DNA of 64,000 nt from Elymus sibiricus (taxonomy: Eukaryota; Streptophyta; Magnoliopsida; Poales; Poaceae): NCBI GenBank assembly GCA_039707655.1, contig CM077665.1, forward strand, positions 311,116,486-311,180,485. The letters are read 5' to 3'. Shown piece by piece: positions 9,708-20,589 of this stretch (positions are counted from its first letter, which is position 1; each line of letters starts with the position of its first letter). The position numbers were made by a program, and so were the translations under genes. The notes under the pieces are model-generated. The model made no database searches. It had not been told where the DNA came from and saw only the letters and a list, made by a program, of their open reading frames with translations.

Positions 9708-11127
9708 TGTCTTGATAACCCACAAGTATAGGGGATCGCAACAATTTTTGAGGGTAGAGTAATCAACCCAAATTTATAGATTCGACACAAGGGGAGCCAA
9801 ATAATATTTGAGAGTATTAGCAGCTGAATTGTCAATTCAACCACACCTGGAGATTAAATATCTGCAGCAAAGTGATCAGTAGCACAGTAGTATGATAGTT
9901 TGGATAGCAGTAGTAGCAGCAACGGTAACAGTAACAGTGATAGCAATAGTTTTGTAGCAGTTGGAACAGTAGCAATAGCAATAGTAACTTAGCAAGAACA
10001 ATAAGTGAAAAACTCGTAGGCACTGGATCGGCGAACTCGTTTGATGATATTCGTCATGTAACAGTCATAACCTAGGGCGATACAAAACTAGCTCCAGTTC
10101 ATAAATGTAATGTAGGCATGTATTCCGTAAATAGTCATACGTGCTTATGGAAAAGAACTTGCATGACATCTTTTGTCCTACCCTCCCGTGGCAGCGGGGT
10201 CCATAAGGAAACTAAGGGATATTAAGGCCTCCTTTTAATAGAGAACCGGAACAAAGCATTAACACACGGTGAATACATGAACTCCTCAAACTATGGTCAC
10301 CACCGGAAAGTATCCCAAATATTGTCACTATGGAGTTTACGGATCATAACACGTAATAGGTGCATATGACTAGGAAAGATCGGATCAAGAACATAGATAT
10401 AATGGAGATAACATAAATGGTTCAGATCTGAAATCATGGCACTCGGGCCCTAGTGACAAGTATTAGGCATAGCAAAGTCATAGCAACATCAATCTCAGAA
10501 CATAATGGGTACTAGGGATCAAGCCCTAACAAAACTAACTCGATTACATGATGAATCTCATCCAACTCCTAACCGACCAGCAAGCCTACGAAGGAATTAC
10601 TCACTCCCGGTGGGGAGCATCATGGAATTGGCGATGGAGAAGGGTTGATGATGACGAAGACCGAAGATTCCCCTCTCCGGAGCCCCAAACGGGCTCCAGA
10701 TCTAGCCTCCCGATGAAGAACAGGAGGTGGCGGCGGCTCCGTATCGTAAAACGCGATGAAACTTTCTCTCTAATTTTTTTCTCCGAAAATAGGAATTTAT
10801 AGCGGCGGAATTAGGGTCAGTGGGGCCACGAGGTGGGCACAACCCACTAGGGCGCGCCCAGGGGGCCTGGCGCACCCTGGTGGTTGCTGGCCACCCTGGC
10901 CCCCTTCTCCGGTAGTTTTTGGCTCCAATAATTCTTATATATTCTGAAATAATTCTCCAAAAAGTTTCAATTCATTCTGAGAACTTTTATTTCTGCACAA
11001 AAACAACACCATGGTGGTTCTGCTAAAAACAGCGTCAGTCCGGTTTAGTTTCATTCAAATCATGCAAATTAGAGTCCATAACAAGGGCAAAAGTGTGAGT
11101 AAAAGTAGATACATTGGAGACGTATCA
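9708..11127 (-). mobile_element. 5' LTR (1420 bp) of Athila-type Gypsy
   Basis: On the minus strand it begins TGATACGTCTCCAATGTATC and ends in TTATCAAGACA, giving TG...CA termini of a common Triticeae Gypsy type. It is followed on the coding side by the PBS and gag of the same element. The five bases beyond its outer end (GGGAC, 11128-11132) are half of the target duplication; the partner copy is not in the window. A trinucleotide-like (AGT/AGC)n tract lies at about 9870-9990. Confidence 0.88.
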
Positions 11128-11398
11128 GGGACTCAAGTGTAAGGGTCATTCCTCCCTTAGCTGCCTCAGGAGCTCTCATTGCATCTGTGTTGGCATACTC
11201 CTTTCTGACAGACTTCCTTTTTGATGTAGCATCATCTGGAATGAAATCTTCATCCTCCTCAACAGAGTTCTTCTTCTTCCTGGCCCTGGTGGCTGCCTTG
11301 GGCAAGCCATGTGAGCTGGGGGCACCTGGGTCCTCAGAACTAGCCTCTGGACTGGTTCCAGCATCAACATCAACATTTGGCTCTCTGAAATCATTCTA
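11128..11398 (-). pseudogene. Unidentified retroelement ORF fragment (lysine-rich, acidic)
   Basis: The frame reads NDFREPNVDVDAGTSPEASS, then RARKKKNSVEEDEDFIPDD and TSKRKSVRKEYANTDAMR, before it is cut at 11128 by the LTR of the Athila-type element. A stop at about 11399 precedes it. The look is of a nuclear or nucleic-acid-binding gag-like N-terminus. I recognise it only as repeat-associated; there is no domain I can name. Confidence 0.4.
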
Positions 11399-12117
11399 AC
11401 TATCATCTGACCTTGACATAACTGAGCTCTGACCCTGTGAATTAGATTTAGATGAGTGGAAAAGATGAGCATCACAAAATACTAACTTTTTGCAAAATTT
11501 GAACTCAAAAACTTAGTTTCAGATTTCCACAGTGCGGGTTTCGGTTCCACCGAGTTAAATTTTGGAGCATCTGAGATAGAAACCTCCATTAACAGAAACT
11601 TGGTCACCTGTTTTGGTTTCACGGAAAAGTGACTCGGTCTCACCGAAGTTGTGCTCAGAAACCCTAAAACTCCAAATCGGTAACACCGATAGGTGCTTTT
11701 GGTTTCACCGAGAAGCCCTTCATGCTGTGGGAGACCCACATCGGTGACACAGACTTGTTTCCACTCGGTGACTCCGAAACGCATACGACAGAAACCTAAA
11801 CCTAATTTTTTTCGTTCGACTATCTCTATGGAAATTTCTTGTGGATATAAGCATTGCAATCAGTGGCAAGAAGAGGAAAACATCCTAATGCGGAAGAATC
11901 AGAGGTTGGAGTGCAAGAGGGGGTCAAAGTTTTACCCTAACTCGGCGAAACTTCGCTACGATGACAACGACCGAGGGGATTACCGTTGACGGCGGCAGAC
12001 TTCTGCAGCGAAGGCGCACATGAGGCAAGGTAGATCGTCCGTGGACTCGAGCGGCGACAGCGGTGGGGTGCGGGGTGTTTGTTTGAAGTAGAATTTCAAA
12101 GTATGGACCCGCGGAGG

Positions 12118-12125
12118 TATTTATA
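12118..12125 (-). promoter_or_regulatory. TATA box candidate in element A
   Basis: The minus strand reads TATAAATA within GGTGGGTATAAATACCTCC. Several CGGTNNNACCG motifs lie upstream and the lysine-rich ORF lies about 700 bp downstream. Confidence 0.5.
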
Positions 12126-12802
12126 CCCACCTGCTATCGGTGACACCGAGCCAAAAGTTTTGGTTTCACCGATATGCATAATTTCCTGTAGACAGGAAAA
12201 CTCGGTGACGCCGGGACTTTGAGATCGGTGGTACCAAGATTGAAAACCTAGATCAACCCTAGTGCTTCGATGGAACCGAATTTTGATAGTTGGTCACACC
12301 GAGACACACATGTGAGGTTTTGGAAGTCAGCTCTTGTCGATACGGTAACTCCGAGTGCTCCTCACACAAAGGGTCCGAAAAGTGCTTGCTCAAAATTTGT
12401 GATGAAGCATGAATAGAATTTGAGACGAGAAAGCATAGATAGCTAAAGGGGATACTTAGGCATTCTTGTGCAGCCAATTGGCCAGAAAAAATGAAATCCA
12501 AAGAACAACAATTGGATGTCTTCGAATGAATAAAAATATGCATACCAACATGCTCACACAATAAGATGTCAAATAAAACAGGGCAAACATGCAAAACCAC
12601 TCTAGTATCTACCAAGCACTTTGGCGATGACGGAGTCATCTATATATGAGTATACTGACTTAGGAGCCAAGTAAGAATACTTGATCATAGGTCATACTCA
12701 TCGTTTAAGCACAAGTGGGGTTGCCACTTTTACATAAAGCTTTTAATGTGTTCACATCTTAAGAGATGCTTTGTCTCAAGTCTTAGAGTAAAGCTCCCCC
12801 TT

Positions 12803-12807
12803 GATGT
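12803..12807. repeat. Target site duplication GATGT (left)
   Basis: An exact copy is found at 17348-17352. Together they flank the 4540-bp LTR element. Confidence 0.92.
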
Positions 12808-13716
12808 TGTCGGATTTCGGGTTCCGCAAAACCCTTAAGATTCGAACACAGGGGCGTATGCGAAGATCCCCTGCAGCTTCGCCCAACCTAGCTCGCTACA
12901 CGATGGCTAAGACGATGATCTCGCGCGATGACGAGGAAGAAGATGAACACGGTAGTTTACCTAGGTTCAGGCCGCTACGAAGCGTAATACCCTACTCCTG
13001 CTTTGGTGGATTGCCTTTCGAGGAGGTGTGGTGGATGAACTAGTACCGTGTTTCGGAGCCTCGTGAGGGCGTTCCTGAGGTATTCTTGGCCCTCTGTTGG
13101 CTTGGTGATGGATGAGTGGATGGGCCGATTTCGGATCCCCCTCTGCGGTGCAGCCTAGCCTCTATATATAGCGGTGGCTCGGGTCCTCTTCCCTTATCGC
13201 AATGGCGGGAAGGGATCCCACAACGGCCAATTTTGAAGGGGGACAGGAGTACATGCCCGCCCTGCTCAAAGGCAGTCTTCGCCTGCAAAGTAGCTGTCGA
13301 TGATGCAGAGGTGGGCTCGGCGATGACATCCGTCCTGCGGGGCTCGTGGTCGTGGTCTTGTTGCACCAGAATGGAAACCTTTGGGGGTGCTTTGGGAACC
13401 CGCGTACGTCCTTGCTACCTTTGCACCAAAGGGGAAACTGCGCCGCCTGGCGCGCTGGCGCCCGCCTGTCCTTCCTTGCGTCATCTTTGACTCCTGAGGC
13501 CGGGCTCTGCATAGAGATCTCCGCCGCTCCGGAGGGGGCCTGGGGAGGCCCATCCCTTGCCGGTCTTGACGCCGCTCCTCCTCGCAAGCCTAGGGCCCTC
13601 GCGAGCGCCTTGTCTTGAGTGGGGCCGCACCTGGCTATGTTTGGTTGACGAAGTGGGCCACACCCTGGGCCGCAGGCAGGCAGGTCTGGGTACCCCCATT
13701 CCCAGAACACCGAACA
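12808..13716 (-). repeat. 3' LTR of the 4.5-kb element
   Basis: It begins on the plus strand TGTCGGATTTCGGGTTCCGC and ends ACACCGAACA. It aligns along its length to 16439-17347. No good polypurine tract is visible on its internal side (13717 onwards), which is unusual. Confidence 0.9.
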
Positions 13717-13967
13717 GGGTTATGCATGCAGCCTAGTGGCAACTCATATGTATTTTGGAAAATACCTTTGAATGTGTCCCCGAATGACGAGGTGTGTAGC
13801 GCCGCGCTTCATCTTGTCCGGGGTTGCTGCCAATCCGGTTGTCGCGCTTGCGGTAGCTTTCGGCGTCATGGGGGTTGGCCGTAGCACCTGGGGAGGAGTC
13901 CGGACGTCCTGGGCGTTTCCCCTTCACGTGAATGAGGCGAGTCGGGAGCCCTTTCGGCACTCTGTGT

Positions 13968-14375
13968 CTGCAGGCCCCAGTCCCGCACATTTCCCGACCA
14001 CCGTAGCATACGACCGGATCACCAGGACGCAACTATGAGGTCAGGCCTCGACACCCTTGATGCCGACCGGATCACCAAGGACGGCATCAAGGGGCGAGTG
14101 GCTTTGTGACCGGTAAGGCTCCTGAGGTTTGATGCTCAGGAGCCCCCTTTGACGCTCAAGCGGCTCTACGTCGGCAGGTCCCAGTCCCGCACATTTCCCG
14201 ACCACCGTTAGTTACGACCGGATCACCTGGACGCACTTCACGGGGTGGGGCCTCGACACCCTTGATGCCGACCGGATCACCAAGGACGACATCAAGGGGC
14301 GAGTGGCTATATGACCGGTAAGGCTCCTGAGGCTCAATGCTCAGGAGACCCCCTTGACGCTCGAGCGATCCCCAT
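13968..14375. repeat. Tandem duplication, about 204-bp unit
   Basis: The block containing CAGTCCCGCACATTTCCCG (13978) and GCCGACCGGATCACCAAGG (14062) recurs at 14182 and 14267, a shift of 204-205 bp. The copies differ by scattered substitutions. The unit lies in the 3' part of the interior and is not obviously coding. Confidence 0.75.
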
Positions 14376-14955
14376 TTCATCCTGCCGGATACTACCTCAG
14401 GAGGCCCTGGGGCCTCCCGAGACTCGATGTTGTGGTACCGTGCTGCGGTCGGAGTCCCCGAGTGGGGGTCGACTGCCAAAAGATGCGAGTCCCTGAGGCG
14501 ACAGGGCGTGGCTATCCAGCTCCGAGGCGCCTCGGGGAGGGCCGGAGCGCACGGCTTCTTGCAAAACGCCAATCCGGAAAGAGAGAATTCAAGATCGGTA
14601 AAACGAGAGAACAAAGAGAGAAAAAGTCCCTGCCCCTTTTCTTTTAAACATAGAGTTACGAAATCCTCGAACTTCCAACAGGTTCGAGCACAAAAAGGAT
14701 TCTCGAAGGTTGCAACTTGGAAAACAAAAAAGAGCGAGAAAACGGCCGCGACTGGCTATTTAGTGTAGTCCTCGTCTTCGTCTTCCCCCAGCGCTGAGCG
14801 TAGGGCATCCACGTTGCATGGGCATAGCCATTCGTGGGCAGTGTTGACTTCTCCGCCAGCGCGGAGCTGTGGCTCCCACGTTGCGTGGGAGGAACCCCTC
14901 CGCGTCCTCGGGGGGCTCCGGGCGTATACAGCCCACTCATTATTACGTGAGAGTG

Positions 14956-16368
14956 TCACGGGTTGGTCCCGGGGGTGTATAGGGAGCTCCATGCCTCGCG
15001 GGCACGAAGCCCACTCCCAGCCCCCAGGTTTGTCGTGGCGAAGTAGGGTATGCTCTGGGCGGGCCCTCGAGCGTAGGGGGAGCCCCTTGCGCTCTCCGAC
15101 GGGAAGGCCCGCCCCAGAAGAAGGCCCTGAGCTCCCCGGGCGGTGCCCCAGCGCGCCTCGCTGGGATACCCGGGGTTCCCATGCTGGTACTCGGGACCCT
15201 GCCCCCAGGTCGGGCGAGCCGGGCCTGGGGATATGGGCGAGTACATGATCGCCCGCTGGTGATCGAACGAAACCCGTCCCGGAGACATGGGCGTATGTTC
15301 CACCCTCCGTCTCCAAGCGAGCGTCGCGCGCCCCGGAGACACGGGCGCATGTTCCACCCTTCGTCTCCAGGTTGGGATCGTCTGGCCTGGAGACATGGGC
15401 GTGTGTTCCACCCTTCGTCCCCAAGCTGGGGCCTCCCGGCCCGGGGACGAGGGCGCATGTTCTACCCTCCATTCCCAGGCAAGTGACCCCCGGTCCCCAG
15501 ACCCAGACACCTGCTCAAGGCAGCTCCCTACCAGCGGGCGTGCCTCGCGAAGGTCCCCGCGCCGGGCACCCTCGCGAGGCCAGCCCCGCAAGCCGCCCCC
15601 GCGAGGTTGCACATACCAGCCCGCGCGGGGGCTGCCTGCGAAGTCGCGTGTGCGCCTCCTGTCGCCGTGGTAGCTGGTGCTGCTCCCTTCGTAGCCCGGG
15701 CGCGCGTCAACACGGTCGTTGTAGAGTTGCACGAGCCCCCAGGCGCCAGCGTAGTTGAGCCTCCGGTCCTCCTCCCTGGTCCCGGTGAGCGTGCCGAGAG
15801 GCGCGAGGCGACGCCCCTCTCGTGTGGCCAGCACCTCCCACCGGTCTCTGCCGGTGCCTGCGGCCGGCTCCTGCGCCCCCGGCGGCTCGAGCCAGGTCCC
15901 CGGTGAGCGCGGGCCGCCGCAGACGTCCCGAGCGCGCCCATGTGGCCCAGGCGCCGTGCCCGCCGGTCTAGTGAGTTCACGGGCGCGAGCCTCACTGAGA
16001 TACACCTGGGTCTCGTCGGCGGCGGTGTCGCGCCCAGGGGCGCGCCTGGCCTCGTCGATGCGGCGGTCGCAGGCAACGTGTTGGCGCTGTAGCTCGTGCG
16101 CCACGAGGATCGCGACATGTCTGTGCGTCGGGTCTTGGCAGACTCGGAAGAGTGGCGGCGCGGATCGAACGCGGGGAAGGGTCGGGGCGACGGGGGCGTG
16201 CTGTGTGGTTGGTGAAGGCGACAGCCCCCAGCGCCAGTTGAGAGTCCGGCCGGTGACGGCGTCCACTGACGGGGTGGCAGAACGACGCGAGGCGCCATGG
16301 CCCGCCGGCGCTGGCCGCGCCACGCGGGCAGCCCGCCGCTCAGCGCGGGCTTGACGTCCTTTTGCCAT
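14956..16368 (-). CDS. Unknown ORF of non-autonomous LTR element, with 18-aa repeats
   Basis: A frame of about 470 codons opens at the ATG at 16368 (MAKGRQARAERRAARVARP) about 70 bp after the PBS, the position of gag. It is very rich in Arg, Ala, Gly and Pro. The middle has a moderately conserved stretch (YNDRVDARPGYEGSSTSYHG), and the C-terminal third has tandem 18-residue repeats of the type RVEHxPxSPGR. No gag core, zinc knuckle or protease motif is recognised. It may bind RNA, judging only from its basic composition. Plus-strand frames across the same stretch are shadows of the GC-rich sequence. Confidence 0.5.
   Translation of the reverse strand: MAKGRQARAERRAARVARPAPAGHGASRRSATPSVDAVTGRTLNWRWGLSPSPTTQHAPVAPTLPRVRSAPPLFRVCQDPTHRHVAILVAHELQRQHVACDRRIDEARRAPGRDTAADETQVYLSEARARELTRPAGTAPGPHGRARDVCGGPRSPGTWLEPPGAQEPAAGTGRDRWEVLATREGRRLAPLGTLTGTREEDRRLNYAGAWGLVQLYNDRVDARPGYEGSSTSYHGDRRRTRDFAGSPRAGWYVQPRGGGLRGWPREGARRGDLREARPLVGSCLEQVSGSGDRGSLAWEWRVEHAPSSPGREAPAWGRRVEHTPMSPGQTIPTWRRRVEHAPVSPGRATLAWRRRVEHTPMSPGRVSFDHQRAIMYSPISPGPARPTWGQGPEYQHGNPGYPSEARWGTARGAQGLLLGRAFPSESARGSPYARGPAQSIPYFATTNLGAGSGLRAREAWSSLYTPGTNP
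15227..15490. repeat. 54-bp tandem repeat, about five copies, inside the ORF
   Basis: GGAGACATGGGCG-like starts lie at 15281, 15335, 15389 and 15443, exactly 54 bp apart, with a weaker copy at 15227. The period is a multiple of three, so the minus-strand ORF carries 18-residue repeats. Confidence 0.85.
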
Positions 16369-16414
16369 GAGTGCGGCGAGCGGAGGCGAGGCGAGACCTG
16401 AGGAAGATTTTGAC

Positions 16415-16438
16415 ACGCCCCCTACCTGGTGCGCCAAA
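16415..16438 (-). other. Primer-binding site of the 4.5-kb element
   Basis: The minus strand reads TTTGGCGCACCAGGTAGGGG directly after the LTR terminal ACA. The form resembles the TTGGCGCC-type sites of Gypsy elements and sets the orientation. Confidence 0.65.
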
Positions 16439-17347
16439 TGTCGGATTTCGGGCTCCGCAAAACCCTTAAGATTCGAACACAGGTGCGTGTGCGAAGATCC
16501 CCTGCAGCTTCGCCCAACCTAGCTCACTACACGATGGCTAAGACGATGATCTTGCGCGATGACGAGGAAGAAGATGAACACGGTAGTTTACCCAGGTTCA
16601 GGCCGCTGCGAAGCGTAATACCCTACTCCTGCTTTGGTGGATTGCCTCTCGAGGAGGTGTGGTGGATGAACTAGTACAGTGTTTCGGAGCCTCGTGAGGG
16701 CATTCCTAAGGTGTTCTTGGCCCTCTGTCGGTTTGGTGATGGATGAGTGGATGGGCCGATTTCGGACCCCCCCTCTACGGTGCAGCCTAGCCTCTATATA
16801 TAGCAGTGGCTCGGGTCCTCTTCCCTTATCGCAATGGCGGGAAGGGATCCCACAACGACCAATTTTGAAGGGGGACAGGAGTACATGCCCGCCCTGCCCA
16901 AAGGCGGTCTTCGCCTGCAAAGTAGCTGTCGATGATGCAGAGGTGGGCTCGGCGGTGACATCCGTCCTGCGGGGCTCGTGGTCGTGGTCTTGTTGCACCG
17001 GAATGGAAACCTTTGGGGGTGCTTTGGGAACCCGCGTACGTCCTTGCTCCCTTTGCACCAAAGGGGAAACTGCGCTGCCTGGCGCGCTGGCACCCGCCTG
17101 TCCTTCCTTGCGTCATCTTTGACTCCTGAGGCCGGGCTCTGCATAGAGATCTCCGCCACTCCGGAGGGGGCCTGGGGAGGCCCATCCCTTGCCGGTCTTG
17201 ACGCCGCTCCTCCTCGCGAGCCTAGGGCCCTCGCGAGGGCCTTGTCTTGAGTGGGGCCACGCCTGGCTGTGTTTGGTTGACGAAGTGGGCCACGCCCTGG
17301 GCCGCAGGCAGGCAGGTCTGGGTACCCCCATTCCCAGAACGCCGACA
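16439..17347 (-). repeat. 5' LTR of the 4.5-kb element
   Basis: It begins on the plus strand TGTCGGATTTCGGGCTCCGC and ends AACGCCGACA, followed by the GATGT duplication. It carries a TATATATA stretch at about 16794-16801, in keeping with an LTR promoter. Confidence 0.9.
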
Positions 17348-17352
17348 GATGT
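17348..17352. repeat. Target site duplication GATGT (right)
   Basis: It is the partner of 12803-12807 and follows the LTR terminal CA directly. Confidence 0.92.
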
Positions 17353-17994
17353 GACATCCCCCCTAAGAGGGACAAACTAACATTGGGTTTTGTCGTTGAA
17401 GAGTTCATGTAGGTGTTGTAGTAGTGGATGCTCATAGTTGATGAAGATCATCTTGAGTTGAGAGCCATCCTTGTTGTTTGGTACTCTCCTCACCTACATG
17501 GGTTAGTCCCACACAAGGAACAAAATACAAGGATATCTATGGACATGGAGTGAAACACATGTAAGATGATGTCCATTGATTCCTTATTTACCTTGTCCCT
17601 TGCTTACCAATGAGGGATTTTGTGACTCCTTGAACTATTGCATAAGGTTGGAGTTGATTGCATTAGTTCTTGTCAATGATGAATGTGAGTGAATCTTGTT
17701 GGCGGAGTCATCCCTCAATAACTTCTCTAGCTCTTCTTCTTGGGGACCCACATCAACTTGATGGGGATCCTTGGAGTTGAAGTAGCACTTGATGAAGTAG
17801 AGCTTGTAGTAGCTTTGGGAACCCACTTGACCATGGCTTGTGATTCTTCTTCAAATGAGTTGATCTTCTCTTGAAGCTTGTCTTTGCCCTTGAGCTTGTG
17901 GTCTTGTGGTGGAAGGTCATCTTGAGATTTTGTTCCCATAGAGAGAGCAGGATCATACTTCTACTTTTGGGGAACAACCTTTGTCTTGGGGTAT
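17353..17994 (-). mobile_element. Segment of Copia-like element A: end of gag and following noncoding part
   Basis: On the minus strand the gag frame that stops at 35706 resumes here after removal of the Gypsy at 17995-35700. It runs through a Lys- and Ser-rich tail (PQDHKLKGKDKLQEKINSF) to WVPKKKS and a stop at 17727. A WVPK segment sits near the gag-pol joint of related Copia elements, but no pol follows. The rest (17353-17726) shows no coding. Confidence 0.7.
17990..17994. repeat. Target site duplication GGTAT (left)
   Basis: The exact partner lies at 35701-35705, 17.7 kb away. Together they define the limits of the Sabrina-like element. Confidence 0.92.
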
Positions 17995-19350
17995 TGATAC
18001 GTCTCCAACGTATCTATAATTTTTTTATTGTTCTATGCTGATATATTATCATTCTAGGATACTTTTTGGGTCATTATTTACCAATTTATAATATTTTTGC
18101 GCACTAACCTATTGACCCAGTGCCCAGTGCTAGTTGATGTTTTCTGCGTGTTTTTGCCTTTGCAGGTTTACTGTACCAAACGAAGTCCAATTGCCACGAA
18201 ACTTTTTGATGATTTTTTATGGACTATTTGAAGACCTAGAAGCTTTGGAAGGAAGACGGGAGGCACATGAGGGCCACACCACACATCAGGCGCGCCCTGG
18301 GAGGGGTCGCGCCCTGATATGTGGTGCCCCCCTCGGGCACCTCCCGACGTCCCTCTTCGGCCTATAAATTCTCTAATATTCTGAAAACCGTGGAGGCAGT
18401 CCTGAAACCCTTTTTACGTCGCCGCAAGTCTCTGTTCCGTCGCGAGGCCATCTGGAGCTTCGCTACGGCACCCTGTCGGAGGGGGGATCGATCATGGAGG
18501 GCCTCTTCATTAAACTTGCTGCCCTCATGATGATGTGTGAGTAGTTCACCACAGACCTACGGGTCCGTAGCTAGTACCTAGATGACAATCTCTCTCTTAT
18601 GATCTTCAATACAATGGTCATCGCATCTTCGCTTTGATATATCCGATGTAATCCTATTGTGCGGTGTGTTTGTTGGGATCCGATGAATTGTGGGTTTATG
18701 TTTAGATTATTCATGAAAAGTATTTGAGATGCCTCTGAATTATATTATCTCTTAAGTGCATGATCATTATAGCTTCGTAATGCTCTCCAATCTATTGATA
18801 TGCTTTGGCCAACTAGATTGATATTTCATCGGTGGGAGTGGTGCGTTGTGGTAGGTTCAACCTGGAGAGTTTCTATATCCCAGTGACAAAGTAGGGGACA
18901 AGATGCGTCTTTGTGATGTTGCTACTAAGGATAAAGCGATGGGGTTCATTCATATTGTTTGAGTTTACTTTGTCTACATCATGTCATCGTTCTCCAAGCA
19001 TTACTCTGTTTTACTTAATACTCTAGATGCATGCTGGATAACGGTCGATGAGTGGAGTAATAGTAATAGGTGCAGGTAGGAGTCGTCCTATTTGCTTATG
19101 GATGTGATGCCTATATATACAAGATCATTCCCGAGAACATCGCATAACTATCCGCTTTTCTATCAATTGCCCAACAGTAATTTGTTTACCCACCGTATGC
19201 TGCCTACATGAGAGATGTCGCTAGGGAACACTATGGCCCCGGGTTTATTCACTTATATATATTCGCAAACGCTATATTTACCTTTCTACCTTTATTTACT
19301 TTTTATTTATTTTGCAATTTATATTTATCAACAATTATCTACACAACTCA

Positions 19351-19353
19351 TTT
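19351..19353. repeat. CACTA target duplication TTT (left)
   Basis: TTT stands before CACTAGTG and again after CTAGTG at 21177-21179. The sister LTR near 35480 has a single uninterrupted ACTCATTTGCTTGC, which confirms the empty site. Confidence 0.9.
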
Positions 19354-20233
19354 CACTAGTGCAGAAAAGCCTAGTTATGGCATGGTAAAAATGGCCTTGC
19401 TGGCGTAGACACCCTACGCCAGCAATATGGTGCCACAGTTAAAACAGTGGTGGCGTTGGATCCTACGCCAGCAATATATTACATGATGCCGGCGTTCAAA
19501 TTGGCCAACGCCAGCTATACATCTACACTACCTTTGTCATGTGTTGTTGTCCAACGCCAGCAATTTGTTTTTTTGGATAATAAAAAAAACTCCTTCAGAA
19601 ACTACGAGCTTAAACTTCACAAAAGGTACAGATCAAAACATACTCATAAACTTAATAAGATTTTAAAACTTAGTACTAATGAACTAAACATACTCATAAA
19701 CTTCAGACTTCATAACTTAGTTAATTAGTACTCAACAACTAAACATACTCATAAACTTCATAGTTTAAAACTACTCAACATCATCAAGGATTAAGTCCAG
19801 CTGGCGAAGCTTTTCCCAATTGTTCTCTCCATCTTTTTTGAAGTGATCAACGTCTGTCTGTAGGTAATGATTCTCTAGCCTGTATTTCTTTTTCTCCATC
19901 TTCAAGTTGTCTCTCTTCTCTGTCAACTCATCCCTCAGATCCCTCAGTTTGTTTAACTTATTTCGGGCATTAGCACCCTCTACGAGCAGACTATCCCTTT
20001 CATTCTTCAGTGAGGCATTGCCTTCTTCGACTTTTTTGATGCGCTAGTCTAAAGACTCTAATCGCCACTGATTCCAGTTCTGCATGTCGCCCACCGATTC
20101 GTTGTTGGCTGATGAATTGTCCATATGTGCTATAATGAAAGCCCACCATCTTATAGAATGAAGAATTTAAAAATAAGATGCAGAATTTAAAAAGAACTAG
20201 AACATAAGGAACAAAATTATCTATCATGACTTA

Positions 20234-20518
20234 TCTTCTATATCTAAATAGCTAGACCCCACTATTAGGAATTCTCTCGCTTCTCCTTAAGCCACATCAC
20301 CCAAATTAATTTACCCATTGGATATACTAGCTTATAGCCTTATAATCGAGTGCTCTATGAATGAAAAGTGGGACATGCATGCATATTTTATTTTGTTTTC
20401 GTCTAATTTTAAACTTATACCTTGAGATTTGGTAAAATACTGATAATTTTTTTATGTCACTACAAGAGAAAATTTTATTCATACAAAATCCCACCGCAAC
20501 GCGCGGGGCATCGTCTAG
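20234..20518 (+). mobile_element. Small Helitron-like element inside the CACTA
   Basis: It begins TCTTCTATATCTAAATAGC after an A and ends with a GC-rich hairpin (CCGC AACG CGCGG) followed a few bases later by CTAG and then T. That fits the Helitron rules (5' TC, 3' hairpin plus CTRR, insertion between A and T, no TSD). It is 285 bp and non-coding. Confidence 0.5.
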
Positions 20519-20589
20519 TATTTCCAAACGGAGGGAGTAGAACATAATTACCTGTGCTTGAGTCGGGCGGGGCGGGTCGGTGCCGGGCG

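Larger units (their letters stand above)
11128..12807 (-). mobile_element. Segment of Copia-like element A, 3' promoter-like region and second ORF
   Basis: This segment is one layer out from the Athila-type insertion. Removing the 4.5-kb element at 12808-17347 joins it to 17353-17994. It contains many copies of a short inverted motif CGGTNNNACCG, a TATA box (12118-12125, minus) and an ORF further downstream. The 5' LTR of element A (37885-39401) has the same layout of CGGT..ACCG motifs before a TATA box, although the sequences are not the same. It could be a diverged LTR of a relative or an internal promoter; I cannot decide. Confidence 0.6.
12808..17347 (-). mobile_element. Complete non-autonomous LTR retrotransposon (4540 bp)
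   Basis: Two direct LTRs of about 909 bp (12808-13716 and 16439-17347) enclose a GC-rich 2.7-kb interior, and perfect GATGT duplications flank the whole. The PBS next to 16439 shows that transcription runs on the minus strand. There is no protease, RT or integrase; the only long frame is a gag-like or unknown ORF (14956-16368). By eye the LTRs agree at about 96 percent over their first 130 bases. It must depend on enzymes from another element. Confidence 0.92.

Noticed and set aside
12801..13710. Frames such as 13162-13710 (minus) and the matching 16794-17435 (minus)
   Set aside because: They occur in both LTRs of the 4.5-kb element and are LTR shadows, not genes.
14311..16354. Plus-strand frames opposite the 470-codon ORF
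   Set aside because: They are antisense of the GC-rich, repeat-bearing ORF; the PBS and LTR order put the sense strand on minus.
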